Assembly (NCBI RefSeq): GCF_000403785.1
Contig: NZ_APHJ01000023.1
Span: 161,053-225,052, forward strand
Direction of reading: 5' to 3'
Origin: Gillisia sp. CAL575
Lineage (GTDB): Bacteria > Bacteroidota > Bacteroidia > Flavobacteriales > Flavobacteriaceae
DNA: 64,000 nucleotides
Shown here: piece after piece, positions 25,734 to 34,303 of the stretch
How positions within the stretch are numbered: position 1 is the first letter of the stretch
Layout: each line of letters begins with the position of its first letter
Notes under the pieces: model-generated
What the model saw: only the letters and a program-made list of their open reading frames with translations
What the model was told of the DNA's origin: nothing
Databases searched by the model: none
Program-made: the position numbers and the translations under genes

Positions 25734-28700
25734 TTAATTATTGATTATATCATATATTTCATCTAAATTTTCAAGATTAACAATAGCCATTATTGATTTA
25801 TTTAAAATTTCAAGTGTCCGTTCTCTATAAAAGTCGGGGATAACTTTAGATTGCGGAAAGCTTTGTCTTGTATATTTATTTTGCTTTTGAAGCAAAATGA
25901 TTTCTTTTCGAGTTAAAAGTCTATCTGCTTTATGTGAAAGCTCCTTACATAATTTAGGATGTAAATAATTCTTATCACTCAATAATTCTAATTCAAAATT
26001 TATGACTTCAAATCTTTTGTCATCAAAATAAATATCTCCTCCTTTATAAATTTCCGAATTGAACTCATTCGTGATTTTTTTCTGGAGTAGTTTTTCATAA
26101 TCTTTATCCTCTATAAGATTGAAGACGTCTTTTAAGGTTTTAATATAGATTAAATCAGAATCTTTAATGGCAAATATTAATTGATCAACAATTTTCCCGA
26201 TTTTAAAATTCTTAATTTTATCTTCTTGAAAACTCTCCACAATTATTTTTGAGCATAAAACCCTTAGTTCAAGAGGCTCTGTACTTTTAACAGTTTGAAA
26301 AAGACTAGGTATATAAATTTCTGGCACATATTTAGTGAGAATTGATAGGCTTTTATATGCTTTGAATCTAATGCTTTCTTCAGGAAAAATTAAAAACCAT
26401 TGGAGTAATTCAAAAACTAAAGAATTACTTTCTTCTAAATTATTTTCAGGATAATTTTCCAGTTTGAGCCAATTATATTTATCACTGACAGTTTTATTTC
26501 TGTAAGTAATTAAGCTTATATGTTCTTGGACCAATTTGTTTATTGATAGAACTTCCTCCGAATTGAAAATTCTCTCACCAAAATTCAATATTTCATCTGC
26601 TATCACCCACGATTCTTCTTCTTGGTTTAGAATAGACTCTCCTAAGTGGGCTAGTAAGTCATTAGAATCTTTTAGGGCGTCCTTAATAAGTTCTTTAGTC
26701 TTTATTGAGGTTGTTGACCATCTTCTCATCCATATGCTTACTCTTTCTTCATCGAAAGTTTTAATAGCTTTAGATATGAATTCGTTATTTTTAAAGGTTT
26801 TTAATTTATTATTCAGATTGCCAAAAGCATCATTTTCATTAGTCTCTTTTTCAACATCTTTAACCTCATTTAAATTTAATTGTACAGCTAAACTTTTTTT
26901 CTTAAAATGATTATTAATTTTAGTTTTTGTTGAGATATTTACACCCTTATTTAGCGCGGCCGTAAGAATTCTTTCTTCGCCTTTTATCTCATTAGAATTG
27001 TAGATCTCCTCTAATAAGTCAAATAAGACAATTTTTAAATTGGAATCATTGATTTCATTGAGATTATAAGCAATAATTTCTGAGAAATCAGGATTAAACC
27101 TAAAAACCTCATCCCTTAAAATGAAGATGTAGGAGAATATTATTTTTATTTCAGGACTTAATTTGGTGTTTTTTATTAGCTGTAATATTCCACCTTCTGG
27201 CCTAATATTTAAAGCACCTCGATTATAACTTTCACCTTCTTCCAATTGATCAAAGTTATAGAATTCGGCATTTTTAATTAACATTTCTTTTGGTGGAAGG
27301 ATTTCAAATTTATAATAATCAATTGCAGCCTTAACCATTTTTTTCTTGGTTAAATTGCCAATAAAACTTTCTTTTTCAACTCGAACGTACCTTTGAAATG
27401 TCATTTCTCCCGAAGCTTCATCTAAAAGAAAAGCAATTTTATCGGCATTCTTAACAAAATTAGAAGTATCAGGAAGGCTTAAAACTCTATTAAGTATTTC
27501 GTATTGAGCTTCTTTATACCAAGATGGTCCCATCGAAGTTTTTAATACATCCTGAAAGGTTTGTAAAGCTCGATCCCGGTCACCGGCATAATTGTAGTAT
27601 TCGCAAATAGAAAGTGATTCAGGAGTTCTTTCCCATCTATTTTCTAAATTATTCTTTACAAATTCATTTAAATTAGTAATTAAAATTTTGGTTAAGGAAA
27701 AGTCTTCATTTTCTTTTAAAAGATTTTCAATGATTCGAGATAAGACTTTTCTGTATCCCTCATTATATAGCCCTAATTGGGTAAAATGGTTTTTCGTTAG
27801 GAAACTAGATAATTGGTTTAATTCTTCTGGAAAAAAGGATATGTATAGATTAGTTATTTTAGAATAAATTTCAGGAAGTATTAATTCAGGAATAAAGTAA
27901 GATCTATCCCAATAAGCTCTTTCAGCAAGATTAAAATCTAATAGATTTAAAATATTTTTTAAATAGGTTTTACATGTGATGAGTTGGTATGTAGAATCAT
28001 GATTAGATTTTCTGACCAGGACCCCTTCTAAGAAATGAACTTTTTCTATAACTTCCATTAGAAAATACTCCCAACTCTTCCGCCTTGAACTAATATTAGG
28101 TAAGTTAGGAAGCTCTGATTTATTGTAAATAAAACCATTGCAGAGGGCCGTAAATTCAATATTAATTACCTTAGAAAATTCGGGATCCACTCCATTCTCT
28201 GCTTTAATGGTCGTTATATTTTCTAGATCTAATGCTTTTATATTTTCAATTAAATTCTCAAGAATGTCTGTCCTGTAAGAATCATAAAATAAAGCTTTAA
28301 AAATAACTTTTAAAGAGAGTAAATTCTGCTCCAAACCATAGGTGTCAATTACATATTCAATATCTTTTATATAACTTTTGTAATTATCTGTCTTTTCCAG
28401 ATATAATCCAGTATCATAGTTATTAAAATCATCAAAGAACACTAGTGTTAAGGCTATTAATTTTGCCCAGGTATTGTCTAATTCTATTGGAGTCATTTTC
28501 TCCAATTTATCAATGGAAATATATAAGTCAGAATATCGAAGGGTATAAGCGTTAAAATAAGCTACACCTGTTTCTCTTAAGTCTGCAAAAGCTTTAGCAG
28601 CGTCATCAGCACCATCTTTTATTGCACTGTCTTGAAATCTTTTCAAATGGCTCTGTAGTCTCATACATTCTTTAATACCTTCTTCGCCTTTTGAGTAAAT

Positions 28701-30875
28701 TGATAAGGCATGAGCATGCATTATTATTAACCATGGTTTAATTGAAAAAAATTCATCCTCTTTTGGCTTGGTAAATTCGTTTTCAATATATTTTCTAAAG
28801 TTTGATTCTAATACTTCTAAAAGAATATTTGCCTCAGAAGTAGCTTCGGATTCATAAAATTGCTGCAGAAAATGAAGTGCGTCGGAATCTGAAACTAGTA
28901 ACTGATTATCCCTTATGAGATAATTTAAAGCACCCTCATAATTACCAAATGAGATCATTGATTTACAAAGTTCAAAGCTATTATCTGCAAAAACACTATC
29001 GTATCTAAATTCAATTCTTTGCAGTAACAATAGAATTCTTATTGTATTATTAATATCGGAATTACTAATTGAGATTGATAGTGCCTTCCTAATATCTTCA
29101 ATAACCAGATCAGGAGAAATATTCATTAAGCAAGAATCGTCAGCCCATGTCTGTTCACAAGAATCGACGGCTCTTTTAGAATTAGAGCTTTGTAAATAAT
29201 GATAAAGCCAGTTCTCGATTTGATAAGTTTGATTCTTATTTGATTCACAAAATTTATAAATATTATCATGTATTACTGGTAATATCTCAGGAACCTTAGA
29301 TGTAATAAAGTCCTTGAAGGATTGATGGTATAATTCAATTCTTTCTTGGCCTGCCGTTAAATATTCAATCGAACTATATTCTGAATAGAAGGCAAATTTT
29401 ATCTCATCAGGTAAAGAATTAATTAGAATTTTTTTTTCAATTGGTTTCCTAAATTGGGATATAGTAGAAATTATCCATAAACGTTCTTTGGACTTAAAAA
29501 AATTATTCCAAAGGCTTTGGTAGTATAAGGAGATATCTCCCTCAATTTTTGGATTACTTTCAATCCAGTCTTCTACCTGATTCGTTCCCAGATTCAAACT
29601 TAAAAGAGAGTTTACAAGATAATTTAGATATAGTGGATGGCCTTCTGATTTAATGGCTAATTTTTGGACTGCATCAATACTTAGTTCATAATCCTTTAGT
29701 TTGGATTGAATAAAATTTTCACAGAGTTCAATTTTTAAAGATTTCAATTTGACCTCAAAATCGGACTGAATAGTTCTTTTTAAAAAGTGAGGTAAAATTT
29801 CTTTGTCTATACAAAAAAGAATGATTTTAATATTTGAAGGAAGTTCTGCGGGGAAAATCCCAAGAAAAGAATCGATATTCTTAACTTCATCTAAACCATC
29901 TATGAGAAATATAAAATTAGATAAATTATCGGACAGTGATAACTGAAGAAGTAAATTTCCAATTCTTGAAATGCGATCTTCCAATTTTTCGATTTGATCA
30001 ATATGAATATTTAATTGCTGGGATATTTGAACTTCCATCCACCTTATTAGCGATCTTGTCGAAGTTCTTACTTCAAGAGGTTGATCATCATGAGGTATTT
30101 TAATGAAGTATTTTCCACAAATTATATTCTTTTTTTCAGATGGTTCAAAATTACTAGCACAAAAAGTTTTACCAGAACCAGGGGACCCTGTGCATATTAT
30201 CCAAGATACATTTTGAGATAATATGTTATTTAATTCGTTTTCTGTTGGAGTATTGTCTATGGAGTATTCACCGGTATTTTTCAAACCGTGAGGTATTTGA
30301 TCTAAAGATGGATCATCTACCACAACGATTTCATTAGAATTGAGGAAGTAGCTTGCTTTTTTAAATGAAACTATACCTATTTCATTTCCATTCTGCGATC
30401 TTGACATTCCTATTAATTTCCCATTAGATACAACAGGACCGCCTGAAAGCCCACTATAGTCAATATCCTCAATTCCGTTCATAAGAATACTTATGTCAAA
30501 TGGAGAGTTTGTTGCTATCTTATGAACATTACCAGTTAAATGATCCCCATTAGTTTGTGAATAAGTAGGAAAACCAAATAGAGTACAAGTTTGTTTATAA
30601 AATAATTTCGTTATTATTAAAGAAAATATTGGGGCTGAAAAATCAACTTCAATTAAGCACATATCTAATGATTTGTCCTCCGCAATAATATTAGTAAGCC
30701 CATATTCTTTATCAAAGATTTTAATCGGTTCCCCTTCTTCCAAACATTCAAGCAAATTATGACGTGCCGTTAGAAGTATATTTTCTTTAACGAAGAAACT
30801 TGAGCCATTTGAATCTCCGCAAGTTAGAGGAATTGTAATCTTTTCAATCTGCTCTTGGCTAATAATATTTTGCAT
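25734..30875 (-). CDS. Trypsin-like protease-STAND NTPase fusion (type I AVAST-like)
   Basis: 1713 residues. The N-terminal ~180 residues form a trypsin-like serine protease: His39 (LTARHNL), Asp71 (LDMCLIEV) and Ser144 (SGLSGGPVV) make a plausible triad. A STAND-type P-loop NTPase follows, with Walker A GSPGSGKT at 230-237 and Walker B FIFLIDGLDE at 321-330. The rest (about 550-1713) is helical repeat, the usual sensor part of Avs proteins. By analogy to characterised Avs sensors it should recognise a phage protein, oligomerise and activate its N-terminal protease, killing or arresting the infected cell. It is coupled to the MBL gene (TAATG overlap). Confidence 0.88.
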   Translation of the reverse strand: MQNIISQEQIEKITIPLTCGDSNGSSFFVKENILLTARHNLLECLEEGEPIKIFDKEYGLTNIIAEDKSLDMCLIEVDFSAPIFSLIITKLFYKQTCTLFGFPTYSQTNGDHLTGNVHKIATNSPFDISILMNGIEDIDYSGLSGGPVVSNGKLIGMSRSQNGNEIGIVSFKKASYFLNSNEIVVVDDPSLDQIPHGLKNTGEYSIDNTPTENELNNILSQNVSWIICTGSPGSGKTFCASNFEPSEKKNIICGKYFIKIPHDDQPLEVRTSTRSLIRWMEVQISQQLNIHIDQIEKLEDRISRIGNLLLQLSLSDNLSNFIFLIDGLDEVKNIDSFLGIFPAELPSNIKIILFCIDKEILPHFLKRTIQSDFEVKLKSLKIELCENFIQSKLKDYELSIDAVQKLAIKSEGHPLYLNYLVNSLLSLNLGTNQVEDWIESNPKIEGDISLYYQSLWNNFFKSKERLWIISTISQFRKPIEKKILINSLPDEIKFAFYSEYSSIEYLTAGQERIELYHQSFKDFITSKVPEILPVIHDNIYKFCESNKNQTYQIENWLYHYLQSSNSKRAVDSCEQTWADDSCLMNISPDLVIEDIRKALSISISNSDINNTIRILLLLQRIEFRYDSVFADNSFELCKSMISFGNYEGALNYLIRDNQLLVSDSDALHFLQQFYESEATSEANILLEVLESNFRKYIENEFTKPKEDEFFSIKPWLIIMHAHALSIYSKGEEGIKECMRLQSHLKRFQDSAIKDGADDAAKAFADLRETGVAYFNAYTLRYSDLYISIDKLEKMTPIELDNTWAKLIALTLVFFDDFNNYDTGLYLEKTDNYKSYIKDIEYVIDTYGLEQNLLSLKVIFKALFYDSYRTDILENLIENIKALDLENITTIKAENGVDPEFSKVINIEFTALCNGFIYNKSELPNLPNISSRRKSWEYFLMEVIEKVHFLEGVLVRKSNHDSTYQLITCKTYLKNILNLLDFNLAERAYWDRSYFIPELILPEIYSKITNLYISFFPEELNQLSSFLTKNHFTQLGLYNEGYRKVLSRIIENLLKENEDFSLTKILITNLNEFVKNNLENRWERTPESLSICEYYNYAGDRDRALQTFQDVLKTSMGPSWYKEAQYEILNRVLSLPDTSNFVKNADKIAFLLDEASGEMTFQRYVRVEKESFIGNLTKKKMVKAAIDYYKFEILPPKEMLIKNAEFYNFDQLEEGESYNRGALNIRPEGGILQLIKNTKLSPEIKIIFSYIFILRDEVFRFNPDFSEIIAYNLNEINDSNLKIVLFDLLEEIYNSNEIKGEERILTAALNKGVNISTKTKINNHFKKKSLAVQLNLNEVKDVEKETNENDAFGNLNNKLKTFKNNEFISKAIKTFDEERVSIWMRRWSTTSIKTKELIKDALKDSNDLLAHLGESILNQEEESWVIADEILNFGERIFNSEEVLSINKLVQEHISLITYRNKTVSDKYNWLKLENYPENNLEESNSLVFELLQWFLIFPEESIRFKAYKSLSILTKYVPEIYIPSLFQTVKSTEPLELRVLCSKIIVESFQEDKIKNFKIGKIVDQLIFAIKDSDLIYIKTLKDVFNLIEDKDYEKLLQKKITNEFNSEIYKGGDIYFDDKRFEVINFELELLSDKNYLHPKLCKELSHKADRLLTRKEIILLQKQNKYTRQSFPQSKVIPDFYRERTLEILNKSIMAIVNLENLDEIYDIINN

Positions 30876-32053
30876 TATAATTCTATTAATATTGGGTTAA
30901 TACCATCACCTTCAATGACTTCGAAATTATATGATTTTTCTTTTTTTAATTTTACAAGTTGTTGACTCTGAGTAAGGGGGTAATTAAAAATAAATTTAAC
31001 TACAGTATCATTTTTATCAATGAAGTGAGCAACAGTTTCTCTATCAGGATGATTATTTTTTGAACCATTTGTTGAGAATATTAATTTATCTGCATTAAGC
31101 ATCGAAATTAAGTCTGGATCGTTATTTGGGAAACTACCGTGGTGAGCAACTTTAATTAAATTGAAATTTAGCTTATCTTGATTACCATAATAAGATTTAA
31201 GCGACTCTTTTATAACAGAGGAGTGCGCATCTCCAAGAAAAAGTAATTTTTTTTCTTCAAATTCTATTACAAATGCAATTGAAGAACCATTAGAAGCAGA
31301 ATTATCTTCAGTAAACGGTTTTGATAATAGTTCTTTTATTTCATAGTAATTTCCAGATATATTTTTAGTCTTATCCCTTTTTTTTAGCTTCTGTTTTGAA
31401 ATCATAATTTCAAAGGCATCATCGAATATTTTATCTTCTGTTATTTCATCTATAAACCCCACTTTTAGAAGTTCTTTTCGCCAATAAAGATTTAAACTTC
31501 GGATTTGTTTCTTTGAAGGTGACAATAATATAAGCCGAACTTTATTACTTAAATTAATAACCCTATTATTTTCTGTACAAATTGCTTTATTACTGAATTG
31601 CTCGTTCCAATTGTAATTTCCTTCACTAATTAATCCCGCTAGTGTTGAACCCTGAGTAGCACTAATATTATGTTCTCCTTTATTAAATTCTTTTAAATAG
31701 TTTTGCTTTGATATAGATTCTAAAATTGGATTTCTAGATTGAGTGTTTTTAACCCTCTTAGCTTGAATATGTTTAAGAGAGTTATGCCAGATATTATTAA
31801 TTTGGATAAACTTACTTTTATTGTTTTCTTCGATTAGTTTTACTATTCCAGAAATATGATCCTGATCGATATGGGTGACTATTAAATAATCCAAAGCTTG
31901 ACCATTTTTGGATAGTTCAATTAAGTCTTTTTTAATATTTTGACGATATGTATTTACATATCCCCCATCAATTAAAATATTTAAATTATCAACCGAAAGC
32001 ATAAGACTATCCCCGTCATTAGCAGGATAAACTTTTAAATAGTTTTTAGCCAT
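30875..32053 (-). CDS. MBL-fold hydrolase of the AVAST-like operon
   Basis: 392 residues. Metallo-beta-lactamase fold of the ComEC/Rec2-like branch: HIDQDH at residues 61-66 (the HxDxDH form of the metal motif), GDAH with Asp275, and AHHGS with His304-His305. There are no membrane segments, so it is a cytoplasmic enzyme. Known relatives act on nucleic acids or small molecules; the substrate here is unknown. It is the first gene of a four-gene unit (MBL, protease-STAND, two small paralogues) that matches my memory of type I AVAST organisation. Its start overlaps the stop of a decayed gene. Confidence 0.88.
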   Translation of the reverse strand: MAKNYLKVYPANDGDSLMLSVDNLNILIDGGYVNTYRQNIKKDLIELSKNGQALDYLIVTHIDQDHISGIVKLIEENNKSKFIQINNIWHNSLKHIQAKRVKNTQSRNPILESISKQNYLKEFNKGEHNISATQGSTLAGLISEGNYNWNEQFSNKAICTENNRVINLSNKVRLILLSPSKKQIRSLNLYWRKELLKVGFIDEITEDKIFDDAFEIMISKQKLKKRDKTKNISGNYYEIKELLSKPFTEDNSASNGSSIAFVIEFEEKKLLFLGDAHSSVIKESLKSYYGNQDKLNFNLIKVAHHGSFPNNDPDLISMLNADKLIFSTNGSKNNHPDRETVAHFIDKNDTVVKFIFNYPLTQSQQLVKLKKEKSYNFEVIEGDGINPILIEL

Positions 32054-32296
32054 TAATAAATTTTAAATTTTCTTATATTAAATTTTTCCATACTTACAAC
32101 CTTTAATATTTCAATCTCTCTTTCTTTGGTAGGATCCATCCTATCTGCTTTTTCTCTTTCCCACTTGATGAGATCATGCCTCTACTTTGAATATCCTTTA
32201 CATTTCAGCATTTCAAGATAGATGATCGATATATGATCGTAATTTTTGTGCCCTATCCCATTGTTCTAATTGATCTATAAAATCAACTAGGTTTAA
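32053..32296 (-). pseudogene. Decayed C-terminal fragment related to the 33186-34121 gene
   Basis: Translating the minus strand gives, in shifting frames and with a stop, LVDFIDQLEQWDRAQKLRSY and then LIKWEREKADRMDPTKEREI. These match the C-terminal part of the product of 33186-34121 (RWNKSQYLRNYI and WAKEKADWYDPFIEKEVELL). At least one frameshift and one in-frame TAG separate the blocks, so this is a dead remnant. It sits in the 385-base gap 32054-32438; bases 32297-32438 hold nothing I recognise, and the promoter of the MBL operon must lie in or before the remnant. Confidence 0.7.
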
Positions 32297-32438
32297 TTAT
32301 TGGGTCAACTAAATTTGGAAATTCCAAAATGCAGGAAGAAGGGTTGAAATTTCAGCCTAAATTAATTAAATTGTGAATTTATTAATGTTGCTAGAATTAT
32401 TCAATTCTCTTGTTGACACACATTAATTTAAACTCTTT

Positions 32439-33059
32439 TTAATCCTCTATTCCCCACTTTTTAATTATGTTTTCAAGTGCTTTAGATTGTTTATTACTTA
32501 GTTTTCCGTTCCGTTCACAACTTTTCTTCAAAGAATTTATAAATGTTTTATCAAAAGCTTCATTGCTTTCACCCCAATTTAGAACTAAATTTATTCGAGA
32601 AAGCGATGCATTCGCATCATAGCTTGTGAAATTTATAAGCTTTTTATTTATCCTTTTCCGAATCTCCATTTGTTTAGATGACATTTTTCTTTTACTGATT
32701 GTATCTGAATAAAATTTATTCTCAAAATCCGTAATCACTTTTTTCCTAAATAAATAATCAAGTACTTCAGGACTCATACTTTTTTCAGGATCCATTTTTA
32801 ATCTTTTAATGGAAACGAAAATTTTATTACCGTCTTTAATACCTAGAAACTTATTCACACAACAATTACCGACTTCTGTGGTGTTTTTGTTTATAGTGTT
32901 TTCTATTACACAAATATTCTTGATAGGATAATGTCCACAAAGGCAAGTTTGTAAATCTTCACTCTGGTAAGCATATTCAAAATTCCATTCATTTTTGGCA
33001 CTATTCCATATACTGGATTCACTTATTTTAATTATTTCATCGGTTAATTTATAGTGCAT
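32439..33059 (-). CDS. Conserved protein with N-terminal Cys cluster
   Basis: 206 residues. The N-terminal ~75 residues contain CLCGHYPIKNICVIENTINK followed by VGNCCVNKFLGI, with Cys39, Cys41, Cys50, Cys66 and Cys67. This looks like a small zinc-binding module, of a type I have seen in unnamed proteins of phages and defence islands. The C-terminal part (about 85-206) is helical and basic. No catalytic motif was recognised. It is separated from neighbours by 126 bases upstream (33060-33185) and a remnant downstream, so its transcription unit is uncertain. Confidence 0.7.
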   Translation of the reverse strand: MHYKLTDEIIKISESSIWNSAKNEWNFEYAYQSEDLQTCLCGHYPIKNICVIENTINKNTTEVGNCCVNKFLGIKDGNKIFVSIKRLKMDPEKSMSPEVLDYLFRKKVITDFENKFYSDTISKRKMSSKQMEIRKRINKKLINFTSYDANASLSRINLVLNWGESNEAFDKTFINSLKKSCERNGKLSNKQSKALENIIKKWGIED

Positions 33060-33185
33060 AAATAAATGGATTTTTATAATCTAATGGTAGTGTTAGGAAA
33101 TTTGTTTAATTAGAATATTTATTCAAGTAAGCTAATTAATAGGTAATCAATCGGTTGGTATTAGAATTTATTCTCCATCCAAATT

Positions 33186-34121
33186 CTATTTATGCCTGAG
33201 TGTATCTCTGTCAAAATCCATTAACAATTCCACTTCTTTCTCAATGAATGGATCATACCAGTCCGCTTTTTCTTTCGCCCAGGCAATCCAATTCCTTTTT
33301 TGATCATCTAACATATTACTGGAGATTGAATGCTGTTCAAATTCTTTAATGTAGTTTCTTAGGTATTGAGATTTATTCCATCTGGTGGCAGTTTCAAAAA
33401 GTTGTTTGAAATTTTGAAGTTCTAATGCAACTCTTTCATCTTTTTCTTTTTTTATATTCTGTTCTATTTCATTTCTTCTATACCATTCATCCCGCTCTCT
33501 TCGTTCTTTCTTTTCCTGTTGTGCTAATTGTTCAAGCTTATCCAATATACTTGGGAGTAGATCTTCTATAGTTTTGCTTTTCTGATCTCTCCATTCTCTC
33601 TGATTATAACCTTGGTGTATCTTTATAGATAAAATTCCAGAACCTATATTTTCCTTGTGCTCCCATCTAGAATCTTGTACTTTTACACGTTTTAAAATCT
33701 CTCTTACCCTAATTGTAAAGTCTTCTCCCAAAATAAGAAATTCAGAATCTTTTACTTCTGAAATCTTATGACCTCGAAGCAATAATATCTTAATGAAAGT
33801 ATCCCATATTAGTAAAGCTCTAGGAATATTATCCCTAGTAACTTCGGTAGATATACATTTTCCTCCGGAATAAATGATGTCTTTCCCTTTTCCATACCAT
33901 CCCGCCTTTTGATTTTTTAAAACTTCTTTTGCTTTTTTGACAAGTGGATGTGGGTTAGATAATTTCTCAGGAACTTTGAAATTCAAATTTGATTGATGGA
34001 ATATTGAATTATACTTATCTAGAGTGACTTCTTTCTTATTTTTAGAATTAAGTTTGATTACTTCGCTTTCTCCTTTGGGAAGTGGCTTTATCGGTGATTC
34101 TTTACCATGCTTAAGTTTCAT
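33186..34121 (-). CDS. Conserved defence-island-type protein; true start probably upstream
   Basis: 311 residues from the first ATG, with a charged coiled-coil-like stretch (EKKERRERDEWYRRNEIEQN, about 205-235) and a C-terminal block (WAKEKADWYDP) shared with the decayed fragment at 32053-32296. The same frame stays open upstream to a stop at 34290-34292. It encodes a conserved N-terminal domain there (listed separately), so this protein is probably N-terminally incomplete as given. Function unknown. I associate this domain layout with uncharacterised proteins in defence islands, from memory. Confidence 0.6.
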   Translation of the reverse strand: MKLKHGKESPIKPLPKGESEVIKLNSKNKKEVTLDKYNSIFHQSNLNFKVPEKLSNPHPLVKKAKEVLKNQKAGWYGKGKDIIYSGGKCISTEVTRDNIPRALLIWDTFIKILLLRGHKISEVKDSEFLILGEDFTIRVREILKRVKVQDSRWEHKENIGSGILSIKIHQGYNQREWRDQKSKTIEDLLPSILDKLEQLAQQEKKERRERDEWYRRNEIEQNIKKEKDERVALELQNFKQLFETATRWNKSQYLRNYIKEFEQHSISSNMLDDQKRNWIAWAKEKADWYDPFIEKEVELLMDFDRDTLRHK

Positions 34122-34297
34122 CCAATGACCCCCAGTAGGAGTGGGAATATTATGTTTTAGGCAGATTTCTTTTAAATTAACATAAGTGCAACCAATTTCG
34201 TTGACAATTTTAGTTAATGGCTTAGACCATATTAAGTCATAGAGCCCTTTTCTTGTAAAGTCTGATTTGAAGTTTTTAGTTTCCAGCTTTTAAGCAT
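34122..34297 (-). other. Upstream coding segment of the same gene, with apparent frameshift
   Basis: In frame with the downstream gene, this stretch encodes FTRKGLYDLIWSKPLTKIVN, then EIGCTYVNLKEICLKHNIPT and TGGHW. That is a recognisable conserved domain start. No ATG, GTG or TTG exists in this frame. An ATG at 34297-34295 lies in another frame (MLKSWKLK) and would join it if the run of five A at 34277-34273 had six. So the gene is either frameshifted, read by slippage on the A-run, started at the rare CTG at 34286, or the base call is wrong. Confidence 0.65.
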
Positions 34298-34303
34298 TTT
34301 AGG

